The translations under genes were made by a program, and so were the position numbers. A stretch of DNA of 64,000 nucleotides from Pedobacter lusitanus (GTDB lineage Bacteria; Bacteroidota; Bacteroidia; Sphingobacteriales; Sphingobacteriaceae), in assembly GCF_040026395.1 (NCBI RefSeq), contig NZ_CP157278.1, forward strand, positions 1,116,001 to 1,180,000, in the 5' to 3' direction. Of this stretch, positions 8,062 through 16,504 are shown in pieces; position 1 is the stretch's first letter; each line of letters begins with the position of its first letter. Under the pieces are notes generated by a model that made no database searches, was not told the DNA's origin, and worked only from the letters and a program-made list of their open reading frames with translations.

Positions 8062-11000
8062 GATAATATAGTTTTAATTGGTGAATGTTTTCTTCGTGCA
8101 ATCAACGACGCATAATATTTAGCCATGTGATGATAAACTACCATCTCATGCATTCTTTGATTGGCAATAAATATTCTATTTAAAAACATGTGTATATAAC
8201 TCGGCATAATACTTCTGAAAACTGCACTAAAATCAGTTCCGGGTGTGTGTTCCTGAGCAGAATTATAGAATTTCTCAAGCGCAGATTTGTTTAATGCTGA
8301 TCGCACAGTGAACAGCTGAACTGCATCTTCTATCTCTTCGGTATCATTTTGAGGATCCATAAACAGATTCAGTTCGCTGGTAACAGCTCTGAATTTATCA
8401 TTCAATTGTGTATTCAGACTCTTATTTCCATCAAATTCGGTAAAGAATGAAGAAAATACCTGTTCCATCATTTGCTGTCTTTGTTCAATGGTCATTTCAA
8501 AATCTGCCATCAGCAAATCCACCCCTCTCATTGCAAAAAGCCACCTGTACCGCTCACCTTCTACCCCCTCTATCATATCGATGAAGCTACTTACAGCCTT
8601 ACTGTCATGGTAAAAAACTGTTTCACTGAGTTCCATAGTCTTTTCCCCGTAACGTTCTATCTCTCTGTCATAAGTATCATATTGCAGCTTACAAACAATT
8701 CTTTCCTCATATAATCCGCTCAGCGCCTGTTGTATTCTGCTAATGATTTCAGCGGTTGCTGCTGCATTCTTCTGATGCAGAAATCTTACTCTCAGGTGGC
8801 CTTCCGGATCATTAAAGCGAATAAAGAACCATTTTTCAACAATGCCATCTTCTTCCATATCAGTAATCAGAGGCAGTAAATACTCTGTCAGGATGGTATC
8901 CGCCCATTTTGAGCCACAGTATATTTTAACATAAGTCCATTCGCTTCCCAGAGGAAAAGAACGGGTTATTACACTTTTCTTTCCCTGAACCAAACCTCTT
9001 GAAGCTTTCACCTCATTTTGAACATAAAACGGAATGATCACTTCATTTAAATAACCAGCTCCTGAGCTATCAGTTGCCAGATGGCTATCCTGAGTATGTA
9101 AAAACTCATATAATACAGCATCCTTTTTTTTCAGATGCTGAATAAGCAATGGCATCACCAGTAAACTGTCAAAATCCAGAAGCAGTTCATTATCACCTTC
9201 GGTAAGCAAAACTTTAGCAGGAAGATTGTATTTTTTTCTGAAGGCTGTTATTTCTTCAGCAGTCTTTATACCCTTAATATCATTGTATATGGAAGACTTC
9301 AGCTGCCACCTCGCTCTGGATAGAATAATATGTTTATACTCAATTCTTGGCAGGAATGCCTGCTCACCCAGAAAATTCCAGTCCCATATAATTGCAAAAG
9401 AATTGTCCTGGTTCTGCAAATCGCATAAGAACTTATAGACAGAGATCCCATTTCCAAAATTATGGGCAGAACTCAATCTTGGAATGATAATCTTATTCAA
9501 TCGTTTAGAGCGAAGTACAATTTTGCCATTTCTGATAGAAACCATTAAATCTGTTACCGGAATCTGATGATCTTTATCCGCCGAAGAGTTTCCCAGAAAA
9601 GGAATCTCATATGACCTGATCTGAGGGCGCTGTAAAATATTACCTATCCTGGCTTCAGGAAGATGAACAACCTCAGCGACAATAGCATCTCCCAGCCCAT
9701 CCTGCTCTATCTGAGCACATTGCTTTAATTTTTGATCAAGCGGATCAATTGATTGAGCAAACCTTCCCAATAGCGGGGTTGCAGAAGGGCCGCCGCAAAT
9801 GGTCATACTGAATTTAAAATCCCCATTATCCAGATCTTCGCCGCTGGCAGCAACAAAACTCCCTACGCTGTATAATGTATTGGGCAGGCTATTTTCACGC
9901 TGTCCTAATTTTTCCAGCTCTTCAGGAGTGATCATAATTTTATCATTTCCGGTCTCCTGACTTTCAATGAATTTCTTAAAAACAAATTGTTTATATGGAG
10001 TCCAGCTTATTTTACTTATTTCTTTTTTACCCGGCAAAATCATTCCGTCAATTAAAGGCGTATAATTAGCATGAGCACCGCTGAATTTGGCATAACCAAT
10101 TCCTGCTTCAGTATCCAGTGCTTCAAGCAAAGGGATTTCCTGTTCCTCATAACGGTAACTGAACTTCTGTTTGAATGTTCTTAAATCACCTGAAACTGTA
10201 CTTTTATATAATCCGCTTAACTCACCCAGTTCTTTAGAAAGAATTCCAATACTCTGTTTGCTCAACGAGTTTTTATTCATTTTAATTTCCAGATCAGTCT
10301 GTACCAGATCCTTACTTTTTGCTGATGGAAAATCTTCCAGAAGAATTGACTCAATTTCCTTACAAGCTCCGATCAGATTCCCCTTTTCCTGTAAAATGGT
10401 ATTAATTTTTAATAAGCCCGGTAATTTAGTATTGGTACTATCCAGCTGTTCCAGTTTTTCCAGTAGTACATCAAAAAACTCTCTTCCGGTTACCGTAGGC
10501 TCAAGCTCTGAGGTAATAATCTGGCTATTGATAATATCATCCAAAAACTCAGCAGATTGTTCTGGAGTAAGTGATAATGATATCAATGCATTCAGCAGAT
10601 CCTGATACTTCGCACCATTTGCAGCTGTACTTAAGATCATCTCTACATATTTTGATGATTTGATAGAAACCAGGAAATAATCCCTTTTTTTATTTCTTAA
10701 TTTATATTCATAATAGCGATAAGTAGTATTTGTTTTATAAAGACTGTTATTGGGATAAAAAGTCAATTTAGTTTTGAGCTCTGGCTGCTGAATTAATGCA
10801 GAGGTGATTTCTGCCACATAATTCATATCAAGACGACTATGTTTAACTGTATCATTTTTCAATTCCCAGCTGGTCTTCTCTTCGCCAATCAACCCCATAT
10901 CAAATCCGGCAAACAAACCATATGGCGTACATCTGGAACTCATTCGCAGCAAATACTTATATAAGGTTTGCATTAATTTTTCACTTTTTATCAACGCTGG

Positions 11001-11210
11001 ATTTTCCAGCCACTTTAACAATTCTGCATGAAGTTCAGGACTGGCCAGATAAATAGACTCCTGAATATCTTCCGATTGATAAATAGTAAAAATTGCCTTT
11101 ATCAGGCTTTCAGGGTCAGCAATTTTATTCAAAGCAAACAAGTTATCTATTGACAATGCCGGCATTCTCAGTAAATAAAAATCGAAAGGGGTAATTTTTG
11201 CTTTTTGCAT
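8058..11210 (-). CDS. LanB-type lantibiotic dehydratase, full length
   Basis: This 1050-residue protein combines both LanB activities. The N-terminal glutamylation domain starts PFDFYLLRMP (Arg15) and carries LLRMSSRCTPYGLFAGF (Arg89, Arg93, Thr95), matching the tRNA-Glu-dependent site of NisB-type enzymes. The elimination (SpaB_C) domain spans about 755-1035 with GSEWTYVKIY, FIRFNDPEGHLRVRF (796-810) and YDREIERYG (847-855). LanB enzymes glutamylate Ser/Thr of a precursor core and eliminate glutamate to give Dha/Dhb. It is one continuous frame, not split as in some Bacteroidota clusters. It lies 15 bp downstream of the receiver gene and overlaps the mini-HlyD gene. The substrates should be the LanA peptides at 15.3-17.2 kb. 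Confidence 0.95.
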   Translation of the reverse strand: MQKAKITPFDFYLLRMPALSIDNLFALNKIADPESLIKAIFTIYQSEDIQESIYLASPELHAELLKWLENPALIKSEKLMQTLYKYLLRMSSRCTPYGLFAGFDMGLIGEEKTSWELKNDTVKHSRLDMNYVAEITSALIQQPELKTKLTFYPNNSLYKTNTTYRYYEYKLRNKKRDYFLVSIKSSKYVEMILSTAANGAKYQDLLNALISLSLTPEQSAEFLDDIINSQIITSELEPTVTGREFFDVLLEKLEQLDSTNTKLPGLLKINTILQEKGNLIGACKEIESILLEDFPSAKSKDLVQTDLEIKMNKNSLSKQSIGILSKELGELSGLYKSTVSGDLRTFKQKFSYRYEEQEIPLLEALDTEAGIGYAKFSGAHANYTPLIDGMILPGKKEISKISWTPYKQFVFKKFIESQETGNDKIMITPEELEKLGQRENSLPNTLYSVGSFVAASGEDLDNGDFKFSMTICGGPSATPLLGRFAQSIDPLDQKLKQCAQIEQDGLGDAIVAEVVHLPEARIGNILQRPQIRSYEIPFLGNSSADKDHQIPVTDLMVSIRNGKIVLRSKRLNKIIIPRLSSAHNFGNGISVYKFLCDLQNQDNSFAIIWDWNFLGEQAFLPRIEYKHIILSRARWQLKSSIYNDIKGIKTAEEITAFRKKYNLPAKVLLTEGDNELLLDFDSLLVMPLLIQHLKKKDAVLYEFLHTQDSHLATDSSGAGYLNEVIIPFYVQNEVKASRGLVQGKKSVITRSFPLGSEWTYVKIYCGSKWADTILTEYLLPLITDMEEDGIVEKWFFIRFNDPEGHLRVRFLHQKNAAATAEIISRIQQALSGLYEERIVCKLQYDTYDREIERYGEKTMELSETVFYHDSKAVSSFIDMIEGVEGERYRWLFAMRGVDLLMADFEMTIEQRQQMMEQVFSSFFTEFDGNKSLNTQLNDKFRAVTSELNLFMDPQNDTEEIEDAVQLFTVRSALNKSALEKFYNSAQEHTPGTDFSAVFRSIMPSYIHMFLNRIFIANQRMHEMVVYHHMAKYYASLIARRKHSPIKTILS

Positions 11211-11225
11211 ATCTGTAATTATTAA

Positions 11226-11591
11226 TTATCTATTTATTATTGAATAAAAAACCTCATCGATACAACGATTAAATTTCTCATAGGACACTGGTTTATAAAG
11301 TACATTACTAATCTGACTCAAGTCGTAATCACTTAACTGATCTATCGTATATGCCGTTACAAGTACTATACTGCTATCATTTGAAAAAAGTCCTTCTATA
11401 TCTTTTTTCACGTTGCCTCTTATTTTAATGTCCATGAACATTAAATCTATTTTCACTTCCTTAAATTTAACAAAGTCATTGACATTATTAAACTTACCTA
11501 AAAGCTTTAAATCGCCTCTTCTGTGTATATATTCCTGAAGAAGCTCTTGTGCCAATGGCTCGTCTTCTATGATTATGCAGGTTAGTATCAT
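11226..11591 (-). CDS. Stand-alone response-regulator receiver domain
   Basis: This 121-residue receiver domain has no output domain. It opens CIIIEDEPLAQELLQEYI, very like the LytTR regulators of the same locus, with phospho-acceptor Asp54 (LMFMDIKI), a Thr/Ala at 79-80 and Lys100 in LYKPVS, so the phosphorylation site is intact. The DNA-binding LytTR half is absent, and the frame ends in a proper stop 15 bp before LanB. It sits between LanC-like and LanB genes in one transcript. It could accept phosphate from the LytS kinase as a sink or act through protein contacts. It looks like a truncated paralogue of the regulator at 6846-7556. Confidence 0.88.
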   Translation of the reverse strand: MILTCIIIEDEPLAQELLQEYIHRRGDLKLLGKFNNVNDFVKFKEVKIDLMFMDIKIRGNVKKDIEGLFSNDSSIVLVTAYTIDQLSDYDLSQISNVLYKPVSYEKFNRCIDEVFYSIINR

Positions 11592-11600
11592 TTATTCTAA

Positions 11601-12818
11601 CTAAGGTATCCATGTAAATTCATTAATTGATAGTTCTCCTTCGGTCAGATACTGAATTAATACTAAACCGATTCCGGCAAGACCATAACCAAACCCTAGC
11701 TGTCCTTCCGGATATTTATCAAAGAAATAGGAGTTGAATCCCAGATATTCATTATCTGATTTATTCATTTTGCTGATTTGACTGAACCAGTAGTTTGCCG
11801 CTTTTTTAAAGGTATCAATCCCTGTCAGCTGATAAATCCTGCTATACAAAAGATAAGGAGAACTGACACCATATTTAACGGAAGCATCCTTCAGTGTTGA
11901 ACCTTCCATCCGATGTCTGGTAATTGTATCATAGGCCAGATCAATTCCTTCAAGCAAAGCAACTGAATCATTAAGAATCTTCGCTGCTTTTATTATGGCG
12001 TAAACAGTACCAATATCACCATAGACAACGCAGTGATTTTTAGTTTCTTCATTTCTGCCAATCCACAGCGGGAAGTTTGAACCATACTGATCAGGATCAA
12101 TTTTATTAAGCAGTAAAAATCTTATAGCATAACGCATCAGCTCTTCACATCTTTCTTTTTCAATTCCTTTTTCGTGAATTGAGCAGAGGAAATTGATAAT
12201 CATTCCATTTCCATGTGCTAATCCTGTATAGACTCTTGGCTCTTCGAAATAATTCGTAGTCCAGTAATATCCGTTATCCTTATCCCCTTCGCGGGAAGAA
12301 TAAATAGCTTCAAATAAAGCCAGGGTACAGCGATAGATTTCAGGAGAACTGTCCAGTCTTCTTAACAGATAAGAACTGATACTTAAAGCTCCTGTTCCTA
12401 TTCCAAAATTTTTAGCCTCAATATTTGTTTCTACTCTATCAATTAACAAAGCATCAAATTCATCAAATGAAAAGCCCGTGTCCTGATCTAAATGTCCTTT
12501 CTCCTGAAGATAGCTGATCAGTGTTCCAAACTCAGATAAGTCACCATAATAATTAGATAGTATAGCTTTATATTTAGCAGGGTTCAGCGCATCTATGGAT
12601 TCCAGCAGTAGTTTTTCAGCAACTTCATAATACTTATCATCCCCTGTTAATTTCGCATAGTGACAGTTTAATAATAAGGCCCCACCACGTCCGGTTCCAA
12701 GACCGAAATTATGCAGTACTGTACCCGTAAGTGAATTTACATGAGTTACAATATTAGCCAGCAGTGTTTCTGTGCTTTTTTGAGCTGACTGACTTTCATA
12801 TTTTTTCAATAGTTCCAT
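11601..12818 (-). CDS. LanC-like protein lacking the zinc ligands
   Basis: This 405-residue protein has the LanC alpha/alpha-toroid layout: HNFGLGTGRGGALLL (36-50), NFGIGTGAL (137-145), GLAHGNG (199-205), and GFGYGLAGIGLVLI near the end. LanC cyclases bind zinc through one Cys in a WCYG motif and a Cys-His pair in a CHG motif. Here the first motif reads CVVYGDIG (V265 at the Cys position) and the second VKYGVSSPYLLYSR (K315-Y316 in place of Cys-His). His202 of the active site is kept. Classical zinc-dependent cyclisation therefore looks impossible. It may be a scaffold, a partner of LanB, or a divergent enzyme. It is translated 4 bp after the TonB receptor gene and 9 bp before the receiver gene. 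Confidence 0.85.
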   Translation of the reverse strand: MELLKKYESQSAQKSTETLLANIVTHVNSLTGTVLHNFGLGTGRGGALLLNCHYAKLTGDDKYYEVAEKLLLESIDALNPAKYKAILSNYYGDLSEFGTLISYLQEKGHLDQDTGFSFDEFDALLIDRVETNIEAKNFGIGTGALSISSYLLRRLDSSPEIYRCTLALFEAIYSSREGDKDNGYYWTTNYFEEPRVYTGLAHGNGMIINFLCSIHEKGIEKERCEELMRYAIRFLLLNKIDPDQYGSNFPLWIGRNEETKNHCVVYGDIGTVYAIIKAAKILNDSVALLEGIDLAYDTITRHRMEGSTLKDASVKYGVSSPYLLYSRIYQLTGIDTFKKAANYWFSQISKMNKSDNEYLGFNSYFFDKYPEGQLGFGYGLAGIGLVLIQYLTEGELSINEFTWIP

Positions 12819-12822
12819 ATCA

Positions 12823-15249
12823 TTAAAGTTTTAGCCTGTTAATTTCATTTGTATTTCCCTGTGTATTGGATTTTTCTCTTTTTTTACTCTCATTTCCTCC
12901 AAAACTGTAACGAAAGCTAAGTCTGACTCTTCTGGTATCCATCCTGTTTATTCCACTGGTAACTATCGGAATGATATTGGTTGAGATCAGGATATTGTTA
13001 TTGTAAAAAATATCAGAGACATCAAGTTTAACTGAGCCTTTCCCTGCAAGAACAGTCTTTTTAATTCCTGCACTAACATTGGAGTAACCGCCATACGAAT
13101 AGATTCCATTGATGCTGGGAGAATTATAATAGGCAGATATTTCTGCAGAGAGTCCGTCATTGAAAGTAAAAGTGTTCAGTGTGTTGAGTGCATAATAAGT
13201 TTTGCTCCTGGTCAGTATTTCATTATTATCAAATACTGATGGATACTTCAGATCTTTGAAATATAATGTAGCCCGATTGTTCATATCCCACCAGGATGCG
13301 ATTTTCACAGGAATAGAAAGTGCTGCACTGAATAAATTCTGATTCAGGAAATTACTTTGAGTCTGAATAAAACGGAAAGTGTTTTCATCATAAATCATGG
13401 TACTTGCCAGTGCATCCGTCGTTCTTGTATAAGCTAAACGCAAACTATATTTTTTATATAAATGGTTCCAGGAAAACGTTTGTTTATATTCAGGTCTCAG
13501 AAAAGCATTTCCTCTGCTAACTGTATAATTATCTATGAATAGTTCATAAGGTATCAGGTTATCATAAGATGGTCTGTTAATATTTCTTGCATAACCAATT
13601 GATGAACTATATACTTTGGAAACTTTATAATCTATCCTCAGGTTAGGGAACAGATTAAAATAGCTGGAATCGATACCACCGGTAACTTTATATGAACTTT
13701 GCTCGGCACGCAGTCCTGCCTGAAATGAAAACTTTCCTACCTTCTGATTAAAGTTGATATAACCAGCATATATTTTCTCCGAATATCCCAGCTCTCTTAA
13801 TCCACTATTATTATCTGTCCAGGCACCATCCTGAAACACTTCAGTAACCTGATTGCTATGATTTTCAGTCAGCGTATATTTCAGTCCTGCCTCTAATTTT
13901 GCAGAACTGCTGAAATTTTTAGTGTAGTCAGCTGTTCCGGTATAAATATCGTATTTGGCCGGAGCGTTATTTCTGAACTGGGAATTTCCAATATTGCCTG
14001 TACTCTCGTCAAGTGTACTCTGTTTAAATTCCTGCTGTTGTCCGCTTGTATAACGGGCATAATTCGCTGTCGTCAGAAAGTTTGACCCCAATGAGTCAAG
14101 AACTGCTTTATAGAAAATATTATAGTTAGAAAAACCTACCTGCAGTAAAACATCATTAAATGTGTTGGTGATTAACCTGTTCTGGTTTTCATTAATTACT
14201 GCATCTAAATTACCTGAACCGTTTAATTTAGATTTGATCAGATTTACATCTGCCCCAAAGCTGTTATTTTTATTTAATTGATAGCCAATGCTTCCATTTA
14301 AGCTTTTATCAATCATACTACCTTTTGAAATATCCATTTGCTGAGTAAAATCACCAATCCGGTTTTTCCCCTGGTACAATTCTCTGTTAGAGTATCCGCG
14401 TTCGATATGTCCTTTTTGTGAATATCCTGCAGAAACTCCGAAATCCCATTTTTTAGTACTTAATCTAAAGTCAGCGTCACCACCACCGCCGGTTCTGTAT
14501 CCCCGGGCAACATTCCCGCTAACATTCGATGTCCAGCCCATTTGTGAATTTCTTTTGGTATATATTTCGATTACTCCACCTGATGCATTAGCATCGTATT
14601 TTGAAGAAGGGTTACTTATAAATTCTATACGTTCAATCTGCTCACCAGATAAAGATCCAAGGATACTTTCCAGTGTAGCTCCGGGAAGACGTTTACCATT
14701 AAGCAGAATCAATACATTTGATTTTCCATCCATAGTCAGCTTTCCGTTCATTAACTGAACTGAAGGCGCCATGGCCAGAATATCATAAGCATTGTTCCCA
14801 CTTGCCAGCACACTGCCCTGTACATTCATAATTAACCGATCTGTTTTTTGCTGTATGAGAGGTTTTTTTGCAGAGATAGTGACTCCGCTTAAAGTTTGTC
14901 TGTCATCGTGAAGAACAATTTCCGTCAGATTCACGGCATGACTCTGTTCAAAACTGATGGTCTGTTTCCAGGGGGTAAAACCTACGCTGGATATAGTGAT
15001 TTCCACGATTCCATTACGGATATCTGAAATTGAAAATTCGCCGGTATTATTACTGATCACATTGCGTTTGGCAAGTGTATCAGAAGCTTTAATGATTAAA
15101 CTTACTGTTGCAAACGGAACAGGAATTTTCTGCTCGTCCACAACTTTACCCTTAATTGTATTTTGTGCAAAACAAGGGCAAAACAACAATGATAAGCTTA
15201 CAAAAATTAGCATCCTGATTATTAAATATTCGCCCGTTAAGTATTTCAT
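12823..15249 (-). CDS. TonB-dependent receptor / outer-membrane beta-barrel protein of the lanthipeptide operon
   Basis: This 808-residue outer-membrane protein has a signal peptide ending near CPCFAQ, a CarboxypepD_reg-like domain (about 30-115; IKGKVVDEQKIPVPFATVSL), a TonB-plug-like domain (about 130-235; YDILAMAPSVQLMNGKL, NPSSKYDANASGGVIEIYT) and a long C-terminal barrel of the outer-membrane beta-barrel 14905 type. There is no extended TonB box, and the C-terminus is a Lys/Asn-rich tail. Such receptors take up or bind ligands. It sits between the precursors and the LanC-like gene in one leftward transcription unit. It may reimport, sense or release the peptide, which is inferred from position. 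An alternative start at Met13 would also leave a complete signal peptide. Confidence 0.88.
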   Translation of the reverse strand: MKYLTGEYLIIRMLIFVSLSLLFCPCFAQNTIKGKVVDEQKIPVPFATVSLIIKASDTLAKRNVISNNTGEFSISDIRNGIVEITISSVGFTPWKQTISFEQSHAVNLTEIVLHDDRQTLSGVTISAKKPLIQQKTDRLIMNVQGSVLASGNNAYDILAMAPSVQLMNGKLTMDGKSNVLILLNGKRLPGATLESILGSLSGEQIERIEFISNPSSKYDANASGGVIEIYTKRNSQMGWTSNVSGNVARGYRTGGGGDADFRLSTKKWDFGVSAGYSQKGHIERGYSNRELYQGKNRIGDFTQQMDISKGSMIDKSLNGSIGYQLNKNNSFGADVNLIKSKLNGSGNLDAVINENQNRLITNTFNDVLLQVGFSNYNIFYKAVLDSLGSNFLTTANYARYTSGQQQEFKQSTLDESTGNIGNSQFRNNAPAKYDIYTGTADYTKNFSSSAKLEAGLKYTLTENHSNQVTEVFQDGAWTDNNSGLRELGYSEKIYAGYINFNQKVGKFSFQAGLRAEQSSYKVTGGIDSSYFNLFPNLRIDYKVSKVYSSSIGYARNINRPSYDNLIPYELFIDNYTVSRGNAFLRPEYKQTFSWNHLYKKYSLRLAYTRTTDALASTMIYDENTFRFIQTQSNFLNQNLFSAALSIPVKIASWWDMNNRATLYFKDLKYPSVFDNNEILTRSKTYYALNTLNTFTFNDGLSAEISAYYNSPSINGIYSYGGYSNVSAGIKKTVLAGKGSVKLDVSDIFYNNNILISTNIIPIVTSGINRMDTRRVRLSFRYSFGGNESKKREKSNTQGNTNEINRLKL

Positions 15250-15291
15250 AAGATCTGTTTAAATATTAACCCTTGTTTATTTTTTATTTGT

Positions 15292-15471
15292 TTAGTTATA
15301 ATCTTCCCGCTCTGCTTCTTTACAGTTAGGACAGGATTTGGACCCCGTTATGCAAGACATATTGTTGGCATGTGCACCACCACCATATAACTCTTTTAAC
15401 TGATCCTCATTTAGTTTGGAAATAATCTCTTTATCTAAGGTTATTTTATTGGTTAGTTTTACTTTTTTCAT
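15292..15471 (-). CDS. LanA1, class I lanthipeptide precursor
   Basis: A 59-residue precursor. The leader MKKVKLTNKITLDKEIISKL continues into NEDQLKELYGGG, a double-glycine site. The core AHANNMSCITGSKSCPNCKE holds three Cys with Ser/Thr partners, then the acidic tail AEREDYN. The start is taken at the ATG at 15469-15471, because it aligns exactly with the other seven precursors; an earlier in-frame ATG would add MAIKSTCK. It is the last precursor before the TonB receptor gene (42 bp). It has one more Cys than LanA3-8, shares its TNK leader type with LanA2 and diverges from the SDK/SEK types upstream. Confidence 0.88.
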   Translation of the reverse strand: MKKVKLTNKITLDKEIISKLNEDQLKELYGGGAHANNMSCITGSKSCPNCKEAEREDYN

Positions 15472-15484
15472 CTTGCAGGTAGAT

Positions 15485-15682
15485 TTAATTGCCAAAAATT
15501 AAATTATCAAGAGATTCTTCCGGATCACATTTCGCTGACTGACAGGATAAATTAGAGCCCGTTATACATGACATATTGTAGGCATTTTTACCACCCTCCA
15601 GCTCTCTTAACTGATCATCGTTCAGTTTGGAAATGATCTTTTTATCCAGGCTTATTTTATTGGTTAGCTTTACTTTTTTCAT
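15485..15682 (-). CDS. LanA2, class I lanthipeptide precursor
   Basis: A 65-residue precursor with leader MKKVKLTNKISLDKKIISKL, then NDDQLRELEGG and core KNAYNMSCITGSNLSCQSAK followed by CDPEESLDNLIFGN. The MSCITGS element is shared with LanA1. The core has three Cys and several dehydratable Ser/Thr. The C-terminal tail is longer and more hydrophobic (NLIFGN) than in the other precursors. The start ATG at 15680-15682 is followed by the family-wide MKKV. It lies 13 bp upstream of LanA1 and downstream of the strong hairpin at 15714-15745, which separates LanA1-2 from LanA3-8. Confidence 0.9.
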   Translation of the reverse strand: MKKVKLTNKISLDKKIISKLNDDQLRELEGGKNAYNMSCITGSNLSCQSAKCDPEESLDNLIFGN

Positions 15683-15713
15683 CTTGCAGGCAGATTAACT
15701 GAATTTTAAATAA

Positions 15714-15745
15714 TATCAGGGGCATTCAAATGAACACCCCTGATA
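15714..15745 (-). terminator. Hairpin after LanA3, probable internal attenuator
   Basis: TATCAGGGG at 15714-15722 pairs perfectly with CCCCTGATA at 15737-15745 (9 bp, 14-nt loop with an inner TTCA/TGAA pairing). It starts 8 nt after the LanA3 stop codon in transcript order and is followed by an A/U-rich but not pure U tract. It could partly stop transcription, giving more precursor mRNA than mRNA for LanA1-2, receptor and enzymes. Confidence 0.6.
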
Positions 15746-15753
15746 AATAGCTA

Positions 15754-15927
15754 TTATAGAGAAGCATCTACTTCTGGTTGCTGAACACCTTTACAAGAGT
15801 TATCTCCTGTGATACAAGAAAGGCCTTGTTTAGCACCACCTTCTAATTCGCTCAATTGGTCCTGAGTTAATTTTGAAATGATTTCTTTGTCTAATTGTAC
15901 TTTGTCTGATAGATTTACCTTTTTCAT
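15754..15927 (-). CDS. LanA3, class I lanthipeptide precursor
   Basis: A 57-residue precursor read directly from the sequence. The leader is MKKVNLSDKVQLDKEIISKL plus TQDQLSELEGG, and the core is AKQGLSCITGDNSCKGVQQ with tail PEVDASL. Two Cys and Ser/Thr residues in SCITGDNSC permit two thioether rings at most. Up to the second Cys it differs from LanA5 by one residue, a sign of recent duplication. The acidic/hydrophobic end (DASL) resembles the ends of LanA5-8. The gene is short enough to be skipped by standard gene callers. Confidence 0.9.
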   Translation of the reverse strand: MKKVNLSDKVQLDKEIISKLTQDQLSELEGGAKQGLSCITGDNSCKGVQQPEVDASL

Positions 15928-15970
15928 TTTGTTTAATTTTAATGGTTAAAATTGATTTTGGTTTCCTATT

Positions 15971-16010
15971 AACCATATAGAGCAGTTTGCAACAACACAC
16001 CCTATATGGT
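15971..16010 (-). repeat. Post-lanA hairpin element, copy 1
   Basis: ACCATATAG (15972-15980) and CTATATGGT (16002-16010) are perfect inverted repeats around the conserved loop word TTTGCAACAACACACC. In transcript order it begins 11 nt after the LanA4 stop codon. The same loop word recurs after LanA5 and LanA7. Confidence 0.75.
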
Positions 16011-16021
16011 AATGTGGTTAA

Positions 16022-16210
16022 TTAAATAGCTGATTCAGACTCTTCAGCCTCAATAGTTTTAGTTTTACCACCTGCACAAGAATTACTTCCTGTGATACAT
16101 GAAAGAGCTTGTTTAGCTCCACCTTCAAGTTCGCCTAATTGCGCTTCAGTAAACTTTGAAATAACTTCTTTGTCTAATTGAATTTTGTCTGATAGATTTA
16201 CCTTTTTCAT
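16022..16210 (-). CDS. LanA4, class I lanthipeptide precursor
   Basis: A 62-residue precursor with leader MKKVNLSDKIQLDKEVISKF plus TEAQLGELEGG, core AKQALSCITGSNSCAGG and a longer tail KTKTIEAEESESAI. It has the invariant two-Cys SCITGxNSC element. The tail is Thr/Glu-rich and ends AI rather than SL/QL. The ATG at 16208-16210 is preceded by the AT-rich upstream word (coding strand TTAACCATTAAAAT) shared by the array instead of a Shine-Dalgarno sequence. A hairpin element follows its stop. Confidence 0.92.
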   Translation of the reverse strand: MKKVNLSDKIQLDKEVISKFTEAQLGELEGGAKQALSCITGSNSCAGGKTKTIEAEESESAI

Positions 16211-16251
16211 TTTGTTTAATTTTAATGGTTAAAATTGATTTTGAATTTCGG

Positions 16252-16293
16252 TTAACCAGATAGGCATAGTTTGCAACAACACACCCTATATGA
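16252..16293 (-). repeat. Post-lanA hairpin element, copy 2
   Basis: This copy carries the same loop word TTTGCAACAACACACC and right arm CTATATG as copy 1. The left arm is degenerate (ATAGG against CCTAT, 5 bp). It begins 10 nt after the LanA5 stop codon. The loop is better conserved than the stem, which argues for a sequence-specific role or very recent duplication. Confidence 0.7.
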
Positions 16294-16303
16294 TTACAAT
16301 CGA

Positions 16304-16477
16304 CTAAAGTGAAGCTTCTTCAGCCTCGATACTTTTAGTTTTACAAGAGTTATCTCCTGTGATACAAGAAAGGCCTTGTTTAGCACCACCTTCTAACTCG
16401 CTCAATTGTTCCTGAGTTAATTTTGAAATGATTTCTTTGTCTAACTGTACTTTGTCTGATAGATTTACCTTTTTCAT
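16304..16477 (-). CDS. LanA5, class I lanthipeptide precursor
   Basis: A 57-residue precursor: leader MKKVNLSDKVQLDKEIISKL plus TQEQLSELEGG, core AKQGLSCITGDNSCK, tail TKSIEAEEASL. Leader and core are nearly identical to LanA3, whereas the tail resembles LanA4 (TK-IEAEE), so it may be a recombinant of the two types. It has two Cys and intact Ser/Thr partners. The start ATG is at 16475-16477, in line with the family. Only 27 bp separate it from LanA6 upstream. Confidence 0.9.
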   Translation of the reverse strand: MKKVNLSDKVQLDKEIISKLTQEQLSELEGGAKQGLSCITGDNSCKTKSIEAEEASL

Positions 16478-16504
16478 TTTGTTTGATTTTAAGAGTTAAA
16501 TAAA

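Noticed and set aside
12785..12830. Frameshift or truncation in the LanC-like gene as cause of lost zinc motifs
   Set aside because: The frame is continuous with coherent toroid motifs on both sides of each altered site, so the changes are substitutions rather than frame errors.
15472..15495. Earlier ATG for LanA1 adding MAIKSTCK
   Set aside because: It would break the alignment with the seven other precursors, all of which start MKKV, and overlaps the LanA2 stop.
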